Assembly: GCA_000432175.1 (NCBI GenBank)
Contig: HF989376.1
Coordinates: forward strand, 1 to 14,998
From: Eubacterium sp. CAG:786
GTDB taxonomy: Bacteria; Bacillota; Clostridia; Oscillospirales; Ruminococcaceae
Direction: 5' to 3'
DNA: 14,998 nt
Below, in pieces: positions 12,211-14,998 of this stretch. Every line of letters starts with the position of its first letter. Positions within the stretch are counted from its first letter, which is position 1. Made by a program: the position numbers and the translations under genes. The notes under the pieces are model-generated. The model was not told the origin of the DNA and did no database searches. It saw only the letters and a program-made list of their open reading frames with translations.

Positions 12211-13731
12211 TCACTTCTCCGGCTTCATCGTCGGGAACAGCAGAACGTCGCGAATGCTTGCGGAGTCAGTCAGCAGCATTACCAGACGGTCGAAACCGAA
12301 GCCAAGGCCGCCTGTCGGGGGCAGACCGTATTCCAGCGCGGTGATGAAGTCCTCGTCCACCTGGGCGTCGTTGCCGCCCTTTGCGCGCTTTGCAGCCACC
12401 TGCTTTACGAAGCGCTCCTTCTGGTCGATGGGGTCGTTCAGCTCGGAGAACGCATTACCGAACTCGGTGCCGTTGATGAAGTACTCAAAACGCTCCGTGA
12501 ACGCCGGGAAATCAGGCTTTCTCTTAGCGAGCGGCGAATTCTCGACAGGATAATCGTAGATTATCGTGGGCTGAATGAGGTTCTCCTCGACGAATGCTTC
12601 GAAGAACGCGATGAGAACGTGTCCCTTGGTGGAATTCTCGTCCAGCTCGTCGTCAACGTGGTGCTCCTTTGCGCAGGCTCTTGCGGCTGCGTCGTCAGCC
12701 CAGCTGTAGTAGTCCACGCCGGCGTACTTCTTCACCGCGTCGATCATGGTGAGGCGCTCCCACGGCTTGCCTACTGCGATCTCCTTGCCCTGGTAGGTCA
12801 CGGTGTCGGTGCCGCATACATTCATGGTGACGGTGCGGTAAAGCTCTTCGATGAGGTCCATCATGCCGAAGTAGTCAAGGTAAGCCTGGTACATCTCGAT
12901 GGTGGTGAACTCAGGGTTGTGGGTAGCGTCCATGCCCTCGTTGCGGAATATCCTTCCCACCTCGTAAACCTTGTCGAAGCCGCCTACGATAAGGCGCTTT
13001 AAGTAAAGCTCGGTCTCGATGCGCAGATACATGTCGATATCCAGAGCATTGTGGTGGGTCTTGAACGGGCGCGCCGCAGCGCCTATCTCCAGCGGGAGGA
13101 GCGTAGGCGTGTCGACCTCAAGATAGCCGTGGCCGTCGAGGAAGTTCCTTATCTCGCGGAGAATGCGTGAACGCTTGACGAATGTATCCTTGTTCTCGGG
13201 GTTGGCGATGAGGTCGAGGTAACGCTTTCTGTAGCGCTCTTCCTTGTCCTTGAGGCCGTGCCACTTCTCGGGCAGCGGCAGCAGGGACTTTGAAAGCAGC
13301 ATTATCTCGTCGGCGTGCACGGAAATTTCGCCCATCTTGGTGCGGAATACCTTGCCCTTTACGCCCACGATGTCGCCGAGGTCCCACTTCTTGAACTCGG
13401 CGTATGCGTCGTCGCCTATCTCGTCGCGGCGCACGTAGACCTGCATTCTGTCGGAGCCGTCGCGCACGTCGATGAAGCTTGCCTTGCCCATGATACGACG
13501 GGTCATCATTCTGCCGGCGACAGCGACTTCGGTGTTCTCAAGTTCGTCGAAACGGTCGCGTATCTCCTTGTTGGTGATGGTAACGGGGTACTTTGTGATA
13601 GTATAGGGATCCTTGCCTGCAGCCTTGAGCGCGGCCAGCTTCTCAAGTCTTACGCGGTGCTGTTCGTCGAGCTGTTCCGCGGTCATCTCCTCAGCCTCGG
13701 GCTGCTGGTTCTGGTTGATCTCGTCTGCCAT
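12211..13731 (-). CDS. lysS: Lysyl-tRNA synthetase, class II
   Basis: Charges tRNA-Lys in the cytosol. 506 aa, a normal length. The N-terminal OB-fold anticodon domain (about 60-150) has VAGRMMTRRIMGKASFIDVRDG. The catalytic core shows RYLDLIANPE (170-179), motif 1 around 185-212 (RSRILREIRNFLDGHGYLEVDTP), GAAARPFKTHHNALDIDMYLRIETELYLKRL (217-247), motif 2 EVGRIFRNEGMDATHNPEFT (257-276) and motif 3 GLGFGFDRLVMLLTDS (475-490). The ATG directly abuts the greA stop codon, with no base between. Its ribosome binding site AGGAGG is inside the last greA codons, so translation is almost certainly coupled to greA. It ends at the terminator at 12166-12193. Confidence 0.98.
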   Translation of the reverse strand: MADEINQNQQPEAEEMTAEQLDEQHRVRLEKLAALKAAGKDPYTITKYPVTITNKEIRDRFDELENTEVAVAGRMMTRRIMGKASFIDVRDGSDRMQVYVRRDEIGDDAYAEFKKWDLGDIVGVKGKVFRTKMGEISVHADEIMLLSKSLLPLPEKWHGLKDKEERYRKRYLDLIANPENKDTFVKRSRILREIRNFLDGHGYLEVDTPTLLPLEIGAAARPFKTHHNALDIDMYLRIETELYLKRLIVGGFDKVYEVGRIFRNEGMDATHNPEFTTIEMYQAYLDYFGMMDLIEELYRTVTMNVCGTDTVTYQGKEIAVGKPWERLTMIDAVKKYAGVDYYSWADDAAARACAKEHHVDDELDENSTKGHVLIAFFEAFVEENLIQPTIIYDYPVENSPLAKRKPDFPAFTERFEYFINGTEFGNAFSELNDPIDQKERFVKQVAAKRAKGGNDAQVDEDFITALEYGLPPTGGLGFGFDRLVMLLTDSASIRDVLLFPTMKPEK

Positions 13732-14220
13732 TTACGCTTCCTCCTTCTTGGTGATGTTGAGTATCTTGAACTGAAGCTCACCGGAGGGTGTGTCGGCAGT
13801 TACGATCTCGCCGATGGAGTGGTCAAGCAGCGCCTTGCCTATCGGGGACTCGTTGGACATGTGTCCCTTGTCGATGTTGGCTTCGCTGGTGCCGACGATC
13901 TGGAATGTCATTTCCTCTTCCATTTCCATATCGAGGATAGTTACGACGTTGCCGATGCCGACCTTCTCTGTGGAGATGTCGCTGTCGTCAACGATCACTG
14001 CGTGCTTCAGGGTGGCTTCGATCTCGGCGATACGGGACTCCACAAGACCCTGCTCGTTCTTCGCTTCGTCGTACTCACTGTTCTCGGAAAGGTCGCCGAA
14101 GGACAGCGCTACCTTGATCTTGGCTGCGACCTCGGGACGTGTAACGGTCTTGAGGTGCTCCAGTTCCTCGCGGAGCATCTTTTCGCCGGCTTTTGTAAGC
14201 TGAATGTTTGTACTGCTCAT
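13732..14220 (-). CDS. greA: Transcription elongation factor GreA
   Basis: Rescues backtracked RNA polymerase by stimulating cleavage of the nascent RNA. 162 aa. The N-terminal coiled-coil (about 8-77) contains FGDLSENSEYDEAK, whose tip residues D43 and E46 are the acidic pair that positions the catalytic Mg in the family. The C-terminal globular domain begins near residue 82 and has the usual SNESPIGKALLDHSIGEIV (122-140). GGAGG lies about ten bases before the ATG. It precedes lysS with zero spacing, a pairing common in Firmicutes. A symmetric 13-bp sequence lies in its upstream region. Confidence 0.97.
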   Translation of the reverse strand: MSSTNIQLTKAGEKMLREELEHLKTVTRPEVAAKIKVALSFGDLSENSEYDEAKNEQGLVESRIAEIEATLKHAVIVDDSDISTEKVGIGNVVTILDMEMEEEMTFQIVGTSEANIDKGHMSNESPIGKALLDHSIGEIVTADTPSGELQFKILNITKKEEA

Positions 14221-14247
14221 AATAGTTGTTCCTCCAAATATATTCTT

Positions 14248-14260
14248 GCAGAATTTCTGC
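14248..14260. promoter_or_regulatory. Palindrome upstream of greA
   Basis: GCAGAATTTCTGC, six perfect base pairs around a central T, 28 bp upstream of the greA start and next to an A/T-rich stretch (AATATATTT on the minus strand) that could be a -10. No good -35 is visible. It could be an operator or a short RNA hairpin; only the symmetry is certain. Confidence 0.3.
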
Positions 14261-14321
14261 TCAGGGCGCGCTGAATTGACCGAAGCGCAACGAAATCAGA
14301 CGAACTCAGCGTTTCCATTAT

Positions 14322-14998
14322 TTACTCTGTGGTGACGCGGGGGGTGAGTACCTCCACCGCCTTTTTCAGCTGCGCGTCGGAGTCGTCGTCCACGGTGTCC
14401 GGGGTGGCTCCTGCGGCAAGCTCTACGGAATAATCGGGCTTCAGCCCGGCGTCGTTCCAGGTGCCGGATTTGGTGTATATCGTGCCGACTGAGAGCGTCA
14501 GCGCGCTGCCGTCCGAGAACTCGAACGTGCTCTGCATGACTGCCTTTCCGTAGGTGCTCGTGCCTATCAGCAGCGCCCCGCACTCGTCCCGCATGACTGC
14601 CGCGAAAAGCTCGGCCGCAGAAGCGGTGTCGGAGTCCACCAGCACTGCCACAGGCAGGGTGCAGACTTCCGTCGCGTCGGTCTCTATGAGGGTCTTGCGG
14701 CTGCCGTCGGCGTATTCCACCGTGGCTGCTATCGCAGAGGGCACGAACTGGTTGAGTATAGGTTTGAGCGCGCTGGTCACTCCTCCGGAATTCTGGCGCA
14801 CGTCGATGATGAGCGCCTTCGCGCCGGCGGTGGTGACTGCGGTCATCGCGTTGCTGAACTGCGTGGAAGTGCGCGCGTTGAACGAGTTTATGCGGATATA
14901 GCCGACGCTGTTATCGAGCATGCGGCTGCTGACGGACTCCAGCTCCAGCTGCTGGCGTATCAGGTTGACAGAGAGGCTCTCGCCGTTGCGCAGAAGCT
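14322..14998 (-). CDS. C-terminal processing peptidase, S41 family (5' end outside window)
   Basis: Serine protease with Ser/Lys(/Asp) chemistry, normally exported or membrane-anchored. The frame is open to the window edge; 224 residues are visible. They begin with the end of a PDZ domain (LRNGESLSVNLIRQQLELES), then SVGYIRINSFNARTSTQF, ALIIDVRQNSGGVTSALKPI (typically DLRxNPGG in the family), PVAVLVDSDTASAAELFAAVMRD and STYGKAVMQS. The catalytic residues are S126, D137 and K151 of the visible part. The Ser-Lys distance of 25 and Ser-Asp distance of 11 match E. coli Prc (S430, D441, K455). The C-terminus ends soon after PDYSVEL. greA follows on the same strand after about 100 bp with no clear terminator. 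The specific paralogue (ctpA, ctpB) cannot be told. Confidence 0.93.
   Translation of the reverse strand, partial: LLRNGESLSVNLIRQQLELESVSSRMLDNSVGYIRINSFNARTSTQFSNAMTAVTTAGAKALIIDVRQNSGGVTSALKPILNQFVPSAIAATVEYADGSRKTLIETDATEVCTLPVAVLVDSDTASAAELFAAVMRDECGALLIGTSTYGKAVMQSTFEFSDGSALTLSVGTIYTKSGTWNDAGLKPDYSVELAAGATPDTVDDDSDAQLKKAVEVLTPRVTTE

Noticed and set aside
13315..14274. 319-codon open frame on the plus strand across greA and lysS
   Set aside because: It is antisense to two clearly conserved genes, has a Leu/Val/Cys-rich composition without domains, and arises from codon bias of the minus-strand genes.

Overview
The window looks like chromosomal DNA of a Gram-positive gut-type clostridium, most likely Ruminococcus or a close relative in the Oscillospiraceae/Ruminococcaceae. 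This is inferred from gene order (secY-adk-map-KOW protein-infA-rpmJ-rpsM-rpsK-rpsD-rpoA-rplQ), a clostridial zinc-less S4, a Bacillus-type zinc LID in adenylate kinase, a fused SecDF, strong GGAGG ribosome binding sites and frequent TTG starts. It was not tested against a database.

Region 1 (1-6414, + strand) is the distal part of the large ribosomal protein/spc-alpha cluster: the end of secY, then adk, map, a small KOW RNA-binding protein, infA (TTG start), rpmJ (37 codons), rpsM, rpsK, rpsD, rpoA and rplQ, closed by a strong intrinsic terminator. Several junctions hold RNA structure: a GNRA-capped hairpin between secY and adk, a possible H-type pseudoknot just before rpsD, and a two-hairpin spacer before rpoA. 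The last two are candidate ribosomal-protein control elements.

Region 2 (6415-9236) holds an apparently gene-free spacer and then secDF on the minus strand, with its own near-consensus promoter (TTGACT-17 bp-TATAAT), a leader hairpin and a terminator.

Region 3 (9231-9510) is the most interesting part. It is a 264-bp non-coding palindrome-rich element with short terminal inverted repeats, flanked by a 6-bp direct repeat (TTGTAC). Removing the element and one repeat copy rebuilds an uninterrupted gene end: the upstream membrane-protein gene would still read Met-Tyr-Lys-stop and would run straight into a terminator hairpin. The element therefore appears to have inserted at the stop codon without changing the protein, supplying a new stop and a terminator-like hairpin of its own.

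Region 4 (9501-12193) carries four poorly characterised genes: a four-helix membrane protein (-), a small probable helical-bundle protein (+) divergent from it, and a pair on the minus strand (a 4-TM protein followed by a single-pass protein).

Region 5 (12166-14998, minus strand) is a greA-lysS pair with no intergenic base, preceded by the 3' part of an S41 C-terminal processing peptidase gene that runs out of the window.

Most of the window is conserved housekeeping. I saw no CRISPR array, rRNA, tRNA, phage or defence genes. The undescribed candidates are the inserted repeat and the RNA structures inside the ribosomal operon.
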